Notes under the pieces: model-generated | What the model saw: only the letters and a program-made list of their open reading frames with translations | Told to the model about the DNA's origin: nothing | Database searches by the model: none | In this document: piece after piece, positions 18,228 to 26,692 of the stretch | How the letters are laid out: each line of letters begins with the position of its first letter | Numbering within the stretch: position 1 is the stretch's first letter | Translations under genes and position numbers: made by a program | Source of the DNA: Burkholderia vietnamiensis LMG 10929 | GTDB lineage: Bacteria; Pseudomonadota; Gammaproteobacteria; Burkholderiales; Burkholderiaceae | Assembly: GCF_000959445.1 (NCBI RefSeq) | Contig: NZ_CP009632.1 | Location: 1,054,001-1,118,000 of the forward strand | DNA length: 64,000 nt | Reading direction: 5' to 3'

Positions 18228-21200
18228 TCAGCACACTTTCGCCTGCGCGGACGTCGAATGCGGCTGAGGCTGCGGCTCCGCGGCCTCGGCGCCGCCGTCG
18301 AGCAAACCCGCGACGCGACGCGCGGACGCGCCACGCACGATGGAGTTGTGGTCGTCGTCGAATACGCTCACCGCGATGCCGCCGCGCGTCAGAAGCCGCA
18401 ACTCGCGCGTGGCCTGTGCGTCCGTCATGGCCCCCGCGGTCCGTGTAGCCAGTGCATACGCGATGCGCGCGCGCACCTGTTGCGGCCGATGACGCGCGAG
18501 TGCGACCGCGCTCATCGCATGCAGCTGCGACAGACGGGCGAACAGGTCGGGGGGCGCGCGGCGTCGCACGTCGGCGAGGTAGAAGTCGCGATCGAGCATC
18601 GCATCGAAGCGGGGATCGGCGAGCCATGACTCGACGGCCTGCGACGGATCCAGCGCGACGAAATCGCGCGCGAGCGCGCGCAATCGCGTCGTGAAGTCGC
18701 CGTCGTGCAGCGGACTGTCGATCATCATCAAAGGCGGCGCGCTCGCGTCCGCCGCTTCCCACTGTGCCGCCATTTCATGCGCGACGATGCCGCCGAACGA
18801 CCAGCCGCCGAGCACGTCTGGCAGCCGGCCATGCGCGGCGAGCAATGCCGCGCGATAGCGTGACGCCAGTTGCTCGATCGACAGGTATGCGGGCGCATGG
18901 CCCTCCTCCGCATACGGATGACGGATCCCGACGACGGTCGGGTCGCCCGGCCACGCGTCCGCCAGCTCCTGATAGCAGAGCACGTTGCCGCCGACCGGAT
19001 GCACGAGTGCGACCAACGGCCCGGTGCCCGGGCGCAACGTGACGACCAGTTCAGGATCGTGGCCGCCGGGCGTCGCCGCGTCCGGCGCGACCGCCGATGC
19101 GCGCGATGCGCTCGGCGTACTGCCGCTCGACGCCCCGAACCACTCCGCCAGCGTCGCGAGCGACGCACCGCGCGCCAGCATCGAGATCGGCGGCATCCTG
19201 CCGAAGTGCTGGTGCATGCGTACGCGCAATTCGGTCAATGCGAGCGAGTCGAGACCCTGGCTGACGAGCGAGCGATCATCCGTGACCACGATGCCGTCCG
19301 GCGCGACCGTTGCCGCGATGGTGCGCATCGCGGCGAGCACGTGCTGGGCATCTGGCTTGGCGACTGCGGCGCTCGAATGCCCGACGAGCGAAGCCGGCTG
19401 GTCCGATGCGTCGGCACGCGCACCGTCGTGTCGCTGCGATACGCCGCCGGGCGCAACGGGCACATGCACGCTATTGGCGAACGGCAATTCGAAGCGATCG
19501 CGGTCGAACGCATAGCCGGGCGCTTCGGCGGGACGCGGCGCATGACCGTAGAGCCGGTTCCACGCGATGGTCTGCCCGACGCAGTACAGCCGCGCGCACG
19601 CGTGCGCGAAGCCGGTCGTTTCCGCCTCCTCGTCGCCGTCCGGTCCGTCCGCGAGCGACGAAACCGCCCGTTGCCAGTCGCCGCCCGCCGCGGCGCGCGC
19701 GAGCTTCGACAGCGCCGCGCCCGGCCCCACTTCGACGAACAGCGTGTTGCCGTCGGACGCGGCGAGCAGCGCCTGATGAAAGCGCACCGGCTGCTCGACG
19801 AGGTCCAGCCAATGGTCGACGCCGGCGATCGCCGCGGTCACGACCGCGCCCGTCAGCGTGGAGACGATCGGAATCGCCGGCTGCGCGAACGTCAGCGGCG
19901 CGAGCGCCTGCCGGAACGCTTCGCGCATCGGGCGCAGCAGCGGCGAATGGCCGGGCGTGCCGTAGGTCTTGAGCATCGACACGCGCTTGCCGGCCGCGAC
20001 CATCGCGTCATGAACGCGCGCGACCGCGTCCGGCGTGCCGCTAACCACGGTCTGCTCCGGTCCGTTGATGCCCGCCACGAACAGCTCGGTGCCGAACGCG
20101 AAGCGCGCCTCGAGTTCGTGCGCCGCGGCGGCAACGGCGAGCATCGCGCCCGCCGGCGTCGCCGTATCGAACAGGCGGCCGCGCGCCTCGACGGCTTTCA
20201 GTCCGTCCGCGAGCGACATCACGCCGCCGATCACGGCGGCCACGTGCTCGCCGAGCGAATGCCCGATCAGCACATCGGGCCGCACGCCCAGTTCCATCCA
20301 GGTGCGCGCCAGCGCATAGCACACGACGAAATGGGCGAGCTGCCCCGGATGATGGCTGACGCTTTCGCCACCGCGTCCCGCAATCGCATCGAGCACGTCG
20401 CGTGCCGTCGCTGCGTCGAGCCGCGCCAGGCATGCATCCGCGTGTGTGCGGAACAAGCCGTTTTCGTCGTAGAGCGTGCGCCCGACGCCCGGTTGCCACG
20501 CGCCCTGCCCCGGGATCAGAAACGCGAGCCGCGGCATTCTCGGCGGCGCGCCGTCGTGCCATTGCCCCGTCGGATTCGCGGCGAGAAACGCATCGAGCGC
20601 AGCGACGAAATCGGCCGCCGTGGTGCCGACCAGCGCGACCCGGTGCTCGAAGTGATCGCGCCGCACGCTGGCCGTGTGGCAGGCGTCGCGCATCGGCGTC
20701 GACGTATCGGCGAGCCACGCGCGCCACGCCGACGCGACGCGTCGGCGCGCCTGCGCGGAGCGCCCCGACAGCGTCAACACGCGCTCGCGCGCCGCCGGCG
20801 CAGCGGTGTCGGGCGCCGGGGCGGGCGCAGCCAGAATCACGTGTACGTTGGTGCCGGTGATGCCGAAGCCGCTGACGCCGACCAACCGGTCGCCCTCGCC
20901 GAGCGGCGTGCCTACGCGCGGAATCTCGAGTGGTGCGCCATCCCAGCGAAAGCGCGGATTCGGCGTCGCGAAATTGACCTGTGCGGGGACATGACGATGC
21001 CGAAGAATCAACATCGCCTTGATGATGCCCGCCATCCCCGCGGCGCCCTCCAGATGCCCCAGCTGCGATTTGACGGAGCCGACCAGGACCGGCTTGTCGC
21101 GCGAGCCGGCGCGTGCATGGACGTTGCGCAGCGCGGACAGCTCGATCGGATCGCCGAGCGCCGTGCCGGTGCCGTGCGCTTCCACATAGGCGACCGCTTC

Positions 21201-22154
21201 CGGGCGCACGCACGCGCGCGCCATCGCACGACGGATCACCGCTTCCTGCGCCGCCCCGTTGGGCGCGGTGAGGCCGTTGCTCGCGCCGTCGCTGTTGACG
21301 GCCGAGCCCACCAGCACCGCGTCGACGCGATCGCCGTTGGACAGCGCATCGTCGAGCCGTTTCATCACGAGCGCGCCGCCGCCCTCGCCGCGGATATAAC
21401 CGTCGGCGTTTGCATCGAACGGGCGGCACTGTCCCGATGCGGACATGGCCTGGAGCCGCGCGACGCCGATGGTTTCCTCCGGCCCGAGGATCAGGTTCGC
21501 ACCTGCGGCGATCGCGACGTCGCATTCGCCCGCCTGCAAGCTCTGCGCGGCAAGATGCACCGCGACCAGCGACGACGAGCAGGTCGTATCGACGAAGATC
21601 GCCGGCCCGCTCAGGCCGAGGATGTGCGCCACGCGTCCGGGCGCCATCGCGCGCAGATTGCCGAGCTTCGAATAGGTGGTGATCTTCGTCGGGTCGCCCG
21701 ACCACACGGTGCGCCGGCCGTAATCGGCTTCGCCGGTCGTCATGAACACGCCGACGTTCCTGCCGCGCAAGCGTCCCGGTGCGATGCCCGCATTCTCCAG
21801 CGCGTGCCACGCCAGTTCGAGCATCCAGCGCTGCTGCGGGTCCATCTCGAGCGCCTCGGCCGCCGACGTGCGGAACAGCCCGCGGTCGAAGCAGAACGGA
21901 TCGTCGACGTAACCTGCCACGCGCGAATACGTGGTGCCGGGCGCGTCCGGATCCGGCGAATAGAACGCGTCGATGTCGAAGCGCTCGCGCGGGGTCTCCC
22001 GAATCGCCGTGCGCCCCGAATTCAGCAGCGCCCAGTAGCTCGACGCACAGGATGCGCCACCCGGGAAGCGGCACGACATGCCGATGATGGCGACCCGTTG
22101 CGCAGGTGGTGTTGACCGGTCCATACCGTTCTCGCAGATGGAAAAAGGCTTCAT
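18228..22154 (-). CDS. Single-module type I polyketide synthase, KS-AT-ACP-TE
   Basis: 1,308 residues from ATG 22154, two bases after the stop of the preceding gene; ATG 22124 (MDRSTP) is an alternative. The ketosynthase (about 18-445) has C192 in TTCSSS, H327 in EAHGTGT and H367 in GHLEGAAG. The acyltransferase (about 540-840) has S633 in GHSLGE and H736 in TPGHSP. The carrier domain (about 935-1005) has S970 in GLDSLALTEL. The thioesterase (about 1045-1300) has S1119 in GGWSFGG and a late His in FDDDHNS. There are no ketoreductase, dehydratase or enoylreductase domains, so one unreduced extension with hydrolytic or cyclising release is expected. The adjacent carboxylase/reductase suggests an ethylmalonyl-type extender, but AT specificity cannot be read safely. 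It is the longest gene of the leftward polyketide operon. Confidence 0.95.
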   Translation of the reverse strand: MKPFSICENGMDRSTPPAQRVAIIGMSCRFPGGASCASSYWALLNSGRTAIRETPRERFDIDAFYSPDPDAPGTTYSRVAGYVDDPFCFDRGLFRTSAAEALEMDPQQRWMLELAWHALENAGIAPGRLRGRNVGVFMTTGEADYGRRTVWSGDPTKITTYSKLGNLRAMAPGRVAHILGLSGPAIFVDTTCSSSLVAVHLAAQSLQAGECDVAIAAGANLILGPEETIGVARLQAMSASGQCRPFDANADGYIRGEGGGALVMKRLDDALSNGDRVDAVLVGSAVNSDGASNGLTAPNGAAQEAVIRRAMARACVRPEAVAYVEAHGTGTALGDPIELSALRNVHARAGSRDKPVLVGSVKSQLGHLEGAAGMAGIIKAMLILRHRHVPAQVNFATPNPRFRWDGAPLEIPRVGTPLGEGDRLVGVSGFGITGTNVHVILAAPAPAPDTAAPAARERVLTLSGRSAQARRRVASAWRAWLADTSTPMRDACHTASVRRDHFEHRVALVGTTAADFVAALDAFLAANPTGQWHDGAPPRMPRLAFLIPGQGAWQPGVGRTLYDENGLFRTHADACLARLDAATARDVLDAIAGRGGESVSHHPGQLAHFVVCYALARTWMELGVRPDVLIGHSLGEHVAAVIGGVMSLADGLKAVEARGRLFDTATPAGAMLAVAAAAHELEARFAFGTELFVAGINGPEQTVVSGTPDAVARVHDAMVAAGKRVSMLKTYGTPGHSPLLRPMREAFRQALAPLTFAQPAIPIVSTLTGAVVTAAIAGVDHWLDLVEQPVRFHQALLAASDGNTLFVEVGPGAALSKLARAAAGGDWQRAVSSLADGPDGDEEAETTGFAHACARLYCVGQTIAWNRLYGHAPRPAEAPGYAFDRDRFELPFANSVHVPVAPGGVSQRHDGARADASDQPASLVGHSSAAVAKPDAQHVLAAMRTIAATVAPDGIVVTDDRSLVSQGLDSLALTELRVRMHQHFGRMPPISMLARGASLATLAEWFGASSGSTPSASRASAVAPDAATPGGHDPELVVTLRPGTGPLVALVHPVGGNVLCYQELADAWPGDPTVVGIRHPYAEEGHAPAYLSIEQLASRYRAALLAAHGRLPDVLGGWSFGGIVAHEMAAQWEAADASAPPLMMIDSPLHDGDFTTRLRALARDFVALDPSQAVESWLADPRFDAMLDRDFYLADVRRRAPPDLFARLSQLHAMSAVALARHRPQQVRARIAYALATRTAGAMTDAQATRELRLLTRGGIAVSVFDDDHNSIVRGASARRVAGLLDGGAEAAEPQPQPHSTSAQAKVC

Positions 22155-22156
22155 GC

Positions 22157-23446
22157 CTAGTGGCGGCGCGCCGCGTCGAGGTCGTCGCGGCTGCTCGCCT
22201 GGACCAGTACGGCCATGTTGCCCGGCAGGTGCTGGTTCGTGCGGATCTTCTCGTGCGCGTCTGGCAGCCGGTTCCACGGGAACACTTCGGACAGGCACGG
22301 ATCGATCTTGCCGCTCACCACGAGCCGGTTCGCCTGCGCCGCTTCCTTCAGGCTCGCGAAGTGACTGCCCTGAATGCGCTTCTGCCGCATCCAGATGTAG
22401 CGCGCATCGCAGGTCAGGTCATAGCCGCTGGTCGCGGCGCAGAACACGACCATCCCGCCGCGCTTCACGACGTAGCAGGACGGCGCGAAGGTGTTGCGGC
22501 CCGGATGTTCGAACACCATGTCGACGTCACGCTTTTCGCCGAGCGCGTCCCAGATCGCCTTGCCGAACTTCTTGACGCCGTCGACGTAAGCCGCGTATTC
22601 GACCTTCGCATCGACGGGCGGCGGCGCGCCCCAGCACGAGAAGTTCGCGCGGTTGATCACGCCCACCGCGCCGAGACGCTTGACGAACTCGACCTTCGCG
22701 TCGTCGGACACCACGGCAACCGGGCGCGCGCCGGCCAGCGCGGCGAGCTGGATCGCCATCGTCCCGAGCCCGCCCGCCGCGCCCCACACGAGCACCGACT
22801 GCCCCGGCGACAGCACGTGCGGCTTGTGGCCGAACAGCATCCGGTACGCGGTCGCGAGCGTAAGCGTGTAGCACGCGCTCGCGGCCCACGTAAGGTGCTT
22901 CGGACGCGGCATCAACTGGGTCGACTGCACGCGCGCGAATTGCGCGAACGATCCGTGGGACGTTTCGTAACCCCAGATCCGCTGTGAGGGCGACAGCATC
23001 GGGTCGCCGCCGTTGCATTCCTCGTCGTCGCCGTCGACCTGCGAGCAATGCGCGACCACCTCGTCGCCGACCTGCCACTTCTTCACGTTCGAACCGACGG
23101 CCCACACGACGCCTGCCGCATCCGAACCGGTGATGTGATACGGATCGTCGTGCAGGTCGAGCACCGAAAACGGCTGCCCGAGCGCGGCCCACACGCCGTT
23201 GTAGTTGACGCCGGCCGCCATGACGAGAATCAGCACGTCGTCGGGGCCGATCGACGGCACGTCGACGATCTCCTTCGTGAACGCCTGATGGGGTTCGCCG
23301 TGGTTTTCCCGGCGGATCGTCCACGCATGCATCCGGCTCGGCACGAGCCCCAATGGAATCGGCGCGCCGACGTCGAACAATTCAACCGGTTCCCGCCTCG
23401 CTTCGACCACGACGTCTAGTGTTTTGGCATCCATATTGATATCCAT
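22157..23446 (-). CDS. ccr: Crotonyl-CoA carboxylase/reductase
   Basis: 429 residues, MDR superfamily. CCR enzymes reductively carboxylate crotonyl-CoA (or longer 2-enoyl-CoAs) with NADPH and CO2 to ethylmalonyl-type units. The reading shows NYNGVWAALG near residue 80, the nucleotide-binding VLVWGAAGGLGTMAIQLA and the family block EHPGRNTFAPSCYVV. YETSHGSFAQF and QGSHFASL line up with regions that form the CO2 pocket in characterised CCRs. ATG 23446 is used; ATG 23434 (MDAKTLDVV) is equally possible. It is immediately upstream of the polyketide synthase gene (2-base gap), which argues strongly that it supplies the extender unit rather than the ethylmalonyl-CoA pathway of C2 assimilation. Confidence 0.94.
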   Translation of the reverse strand: MDINMDAKTLDVVVEARREPVELFDVGAPIPLGLVPSRMHAWTIRRENHGEPHQAFTKEIVDVPSIGPDDVLILVMAAGVNYNGVWAALGQPFSVLDLHDDPYHITGSDAAGVVWAVGSNVKKWQVGDEVVAHCSQVDGDDEECNGGDPMLSPSQRIWGYETSHGSFAQFARVQSTQLMPRPKHLTWAASACYTLTLATAYRMLFGHKPHVLSPGQSVLVWGAAGGLGTMAIQLAALAGARPVAVVSDDAKVEFVKRLGAVGVINRANFSCWGAPPPVDAKVEYAAYVDGVKKFGKAIWDALGEKRDVDMVFEHPGRNTFAPSCYVVKRGGMVVFCAATSGYDLTCDARYIWMRQKRIQGSHFASLKEAAQANRLVVSGKIDPCLSEVFPWNRLPDAHEKIRTNQHLPGNMAVLVQASSRDDLDAARRH

Positions 23447-23508
23447 GCAGTGTCTGATTCGATCTGCCCGGTGCTCGCGCCGGGCGCCACGCGAACACGA
23501 ACGCGGCG

Positions 23509-24267
23509 TCAGGCCGCGGTCATGCCGCCGTCCACGGTCAGCGTCGTGCCGGTCATGAACGACGACGCATCGCTTGCAAGAAACACGACGGCCTGAGCGA
23601 TCTCCTCCTCGGTGCCGAGGCGGCCCACCGGATGAAAACGCTTGATCTGATCCGTCATGTTCGTCTCGGCGAGAAACTTCTCGACCATCGCCGTCGCAAC
23701 GAACGCGGGGCAGATCGAATTGACGCGAATGTTCTGCTGCGCGTATTCGAGCGCGGCGGCGCGCGTCAGCCCGAGGATGCCGGCCTTCGACGCGTGATAG
23801 CTGCAGCCGCCGAATGCCGAAGCGACGAGACCATAGGCCGACGCCATATTGACGATCGAGCCGCCGCCCGCTTTCAGCAATTCCGGAATTTCGTATTTCA
23901 TCGACAGGAATACGCCTTTCAGGTTGATGTCGACGACGAAATCCCAGGTCGATTCGTCGGTATCGGCCACCGGATTGCCGAACGCCTCGACGCCCGCGTT
24001 GTTGAACGCGATATCCAGCCTGCCGAATGTGTTGACGGTTTGCGCCACCGCATTTCTGCAATCGTCGGCGATCGACACATCGGTCTTCACGAACATGGCG
24101 TGGCCGCCCGCACCGTGAATTTCCTCGACGACCGCGAGCCCTTCCTCGATGCGGCGCGACGCGACCGCGACCCGTGCGCCTTCTCGCGCAAACAGCAACG
24201 CCGCGGCCCGGCCGATACCGGAGCTGCCGCCGGTGACGAGGGCGATCTTGTCTTGAAGCTTCAGCAC
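23509..24267 (-). CDS. Short-chain dehydrogenase/reductase (FabG-like)
   Basis: 252 residues. Classical SDR: cofactor motif TGGSSGIG (about 12-19), NNAG (about 90-93), catalytic Ser in NMASAYG and YxxxK in YHASK, ending in TLTVDGGMTAA. The FabG-like subfamily reduces 3-oxoacyl-ACP or 3-oxoacyl-CoA. As first gene of the leftward operon it fits the ketoreduction step between KAS III condensation and MaoC dehydration. Substrate assignment is inference; SDR sequence alone would also allow other alcohol or ketone substrates. Confidence 0.9.
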   Translation of the reverse strand: MLKLQDKIALVTGGSSGIGRAAALLFAREGARVAVASRRIEEGLAVVEEIHGAGGHAMFVKTDVSIADDCRNAVAQTVNTFGRLDIAFNNAGVEAFGNPVADTDESTWDFVVDINLKGVFLSMKYEIPELLKAGGGSIVNMASAYGLVASAFGGCSYHASKAGILGLTRAAALEYAQQNIRVNSICPAFVATAMVEKFLAETNMTDQIKRFHPVGRLGTEEEIAQAVVFLASDASSFMTGTTLTVDGGMTAA

Positions 24268-24392
24268 AGCGTTCTCCCGGTTACGTTGATGGAACGGATG
24301 CTTTTCGGCGATGCGCAGACGTCGCTCGATGCATGCGAACGTCGTCGTGATCGCGTAATGGAGCGATTCTAGTCGGCGGGAATCGAGTGTCG
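24268..24392. promoter_or_regulatory. Divergent promoter region of the polyketide cluster
   Basis: 125 bases separate the divergent SDR and CMD-protein starts, so both arms of the cluster are probably controlled from here. No clear -35/-10 pair or operator could be assigned by eye. Confidence 0.45.
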
Positions 24393-25565
24393 ATGACAGT
24401 TCATAAAAGTTCAGAATTGCTCGTCAATCGCGCGAATATCATCGACAGCATCGATACTCCTGTTCGATTGATTCGACACACCATGCGCGACAAGGCGATC
24501 TCCAGACATGACCTCGGGATGTCCGTGATCCATGCGATCGGCAGCGACGGCTTTGCGCAACTCAGCGCGGCGCTCGACATGCTCGATCCCGACTTCAGGC
24601 GCCTGCTGATCGAGGGCGCGTACGCGGACATCATTGCCCGGCCCAATCTCGCGCTGAAGCACCGCGAGCTCATCACCGTCGCAGTCCTGACCGTGATGGG
24701 CAATACGGAAGCCACGCTCAAATACCATGCGGGCGGCATGCTGAATACCGGCTGGGCGCCGCAAGCCGTGCTCGCGACGGTGTGGCTGACGCGCCGATAT
24801 GCGGGAATGCCGGTGGCCATGGCCGGCTTGCGAAACGTGTTCATGTTGCTGCGCGCGCATGGCGTCGACGCCGGATTCGATGCGTGTACCGCCGCATCGT
24901 GCGACGCGACCGTTGCGCGCATGCTCGACGATCCGGAACAGCCACTCGATGCGCTGACGCCGAAGGAGCGCGCGCTCGCAACGCTGGCGATCGTGATCGC
25001 GCTGGAAAATCGGCACGATGCGGTTCGGCGGCATTTGAACGCGTGCCTGAGACTCGGCTGGACGCGCAGCGAACTGACCGAAGTGCTGATTCAGCTCACC
25101 GGCTATCTGGGCTGGCCGCTCGTGCTCCCCGTGACGCGCATCGCGCTCGACGTGTTGGGCGACATCGAGCGCCGCGCCGCCTCGAACGACGCAGGCATGT
25201 GCTGCACGCCGGATACGCCGGACGACCTCGACGGCATTCCGCCCGAACTCGCGCGGTATCTCGACGCGTCGCACGCGCCGGCATCGCGGCATGAAGAAGC
25301 GCTTGATCGCGCGAAGGCGCGGTTGCTGACGGCCATCGCGTGCCTGACCTGCCTGTCCCGCAACGCGGATGCCGACGCACTCGTCATGCACATGCGCGAA
25401 GCGCTGTCGCTCGGTGCGTCGCGAGACGAGATCGTCGACGCGATCGCCGGCGCATTGCCCTACGCCGGCGTACCGGCCGCGCAATCGGCGCTCGCCGAGG
25501 CGGAGCGACTGTTCGCGTCGACCGGCTCGCATCCCGCCGCCGAACGCGAAAACGCGGCGGCATGA
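24393..25565 (+). CDS. Protein with three AhpD/carboxymuconolactone-decarboxylase-like repeats
   Basis: 390 residues from ATG 24393; GTG 24387 is also possible. Three similar helical repeats can be seen. Repeat 1 (about 85-150) has HRELITVAVLTVMGN and GWAPQAVLATVWL. Repeat 2 (about 185-258) has PKERALATLAIVIAL and GWTRSELTEVLIQLTGYLGW. Repeat 3 (about 300-375) has KARLLTAIACLTCL and GASRDEIVDAIAGALPYAGVP. The family contains gamma-carboxymuconolactone decarboxylase and the AhpD peroxidase. AhpD's CxxC redox pair is not present in repeats 1 and 2; repeat 3 has a single LTCLS cysteine. The activity is unknown. It heads the rightward arm with MaoC and shares a divergent promoter with the polyketide operon, so action on the polyketide (decarboxylation, isomerisation or cyclisation) is plausible. 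Confidence 0.8.
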   Translation: MTVHKSSELLVNRANIIDSIDTPVRLIRHTMRDKAISRHDLGMSVIHAIGSDGFAQLSAALDMLDPDFRRLLIEGAYADIIARPNLALKHRELITVAVLTVMGNTEATLKYHAGGMLNTGWAPQAVLATVWLTRRYAGMPVAMAGLRNVFMLLRAHGVDAGFDACTAASCDATVARMLDDPEQPLDALTPKERALATLAIVIALENRHDAVRRHLNACLRLGWTRSELTEVLIQLTGYLGWPLVLPVTRIALDVLGDIERRAASNDAGMCCTPDTPDDLDGIPPELARYLDASHAPASRHEEALDRAKARLLTAIACLTCLSRNADADALVMHMREALSLGASRDEIVDAIAGALPYAGVPAAQSALAEAERLFASTGSHPAAERENAAA

Positions 25566-25626
25566 CCGACGAGCGTGCTCGATGCATGCGCGACGCCCCC
25601 GGATACGAACCCATCAGGAGCAGACC

Positions 25627-26097
25627 ATGAACCACGAAGGCGGCTACGATCTCGAAGACCTGTTGCCGGGCATGAGCGCGGACTTCAGGAAGACGCTGTC
25701 GGAGCGCGACATCTTCCTGTTTGCGAGCGCGTCCGGCGATCGCAATCCCGTGCATCTGGACGAGGCCTACGCGAAGCGTACGCGTTTCGGCGGCCGCATC
25801 GCGCACGGCATGCTGTCGGCGTCGGTGATCTCGGCGGCGATCGCGACGCGCCTGCCCGGCCCCGGTTCGATCTATCTGTCGCAGGACCTGCAGTTCAGGC
25901 GGCCGGTCAAGCTCGGCGAAACGGTGTGCGCGACGGTGACCGTCAAGGAGATCGTCGCGAACCGCAAGCGGGTGGTGCTGGAGACCCGCTGCGAAGTGGA
26001 CGGGCTCGTCGTGGTGGAAGGGACGGCTGTCGTCATGCCGACGACACTTGCGGAACGCGCAAACGCAGTGGCAATCCCGCAAGGACAGACGACGTGA
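25627..26097 (+). CDS. MaoC-family (R)-specific enoyl hydratase/dehydratase
   Basis: 156 residues, single hotdog fold. The hydratase-2 signature is complete: ASGDRNPVHLDEAYA followed by TRFGGRIAHGM, with the catalytic Asp and His. Homologues (PhaJ, MaoC) interconvert (R)-3-hydroxyacyl and 2-enoyl thioesters. ATG 25627 is preceded by AGGAG at good spacing. It is 61 bases after the CMD-repeat gene, so the two are likely co-transcribed. In this cluster it would dehydrate the SDR product to the enoyl substrate of the carboxylase/reductase. Whether the substrate is ACP- or CoA-bound is not evident. Confidence 0.92.
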   Translation: MNHEGGYDLEDLLPGMSADFRKTLSERDIFLFASASGDRNPVHLDEAYAKRTRFGGRIAHGMLSASVISAAIATRLPGPGSIYLSQDLQFRRPVKLGETVCATVTVKEIVANRKRVVLETRCEVDGLVVVEGTAVVMPTTLAERANAVAIPQGQTT

Positions 26098-26232
26098 CCG
26101 CAGGCCCGCGGCCGCCGGGTTCGTCGGTGCCGCACAAGACCAGCGCTGCCGCGCCGGGTGCGAGGTGTGGCCCGCGCACACGCCGTCACGATGCTCGAAA
26201 TGTCCTGCCCGGCGCGTGCGCGGGACCGGCAA

Positions 26233-26541
26233 TCAGCCTTCCTGGCGCTCGATCAGGAAACGCTCGCGGCGCTTGCCCTTGATCCACGCGGGTTCACGCC
26301 CGCGCCCTGTCCACGTGCGCCCGGTGCTCGGGTCCCGATACTTCGGCGCGCCGGTCGGCGTGCGCGTCGATGCCCTGACGGCACGGCCCGGACGCCCGAA
26401 GATCTGCCGGGCCGTCAGCCCGTATTCGGCGATACGGGCGCGCACCTCCTGCAGAACGGTCTCGAGCTCGGCCTGCCGCGCCTCCTCGGCACGCAGCATC
26501 AGTTCATCGGCTTGCGCCTTCAGTTCCAGGTAACCCGACAT
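26233..26541 (-). CDS. H-NS-family nucleoid protein
   Basis: 102 residues. An N-terminal coiled-coil oligomerisation region (YLELKAQADELMLRAEEARQ) is followed by a linker and the C-terminal DNA-binding motif of beta-proteobacterial H-NS proteins, YRDPSTGRTWTGRGREPAW. The start ATG 26541 has GGAG and AAGG upstream; the longer frame to 26709 lacks homology. Such proteins silence AT-rich DNA, and the window has several AT-rich stretches (6.4-6.8, 15.4-15.9 and 46-55 kb). Direct silencing of those regions by this copy is inference. Confidence 0.92.
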   Translation of the reverse strand: MSGYLELKAQADELMLRAEEARQAELETVLQEVRARIAEYGLTARQIFGRPGRAVRASTRTPTGAPKYRDPSTGRTWTGRGREPAWIKGKRRERFLIERQEG

Positions 26542-26692
26542 CCTTTTTCTCCAAAGTGTTCCGATGCGATGAAAATCCGAACCGCGCGCGCCGCGAGCAG
26601 TTCGTCGTGTGCTCGATGAACGATCGTGCCGCTCGCGGCGCGGCGCCGTTCGCGCCTGTCCGAAGCGCCGCCGGCGAGCACGCTCGTGTTCG

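Noticed and set aside
18870..22115. 1,081-codon plus-strand frame opposite the polyketide synthase, and 29080-33066 opposite bcsC
   Set aside because: Both are shadows of genes with complete, ordered catalytic or structural motifs on the minus strand.
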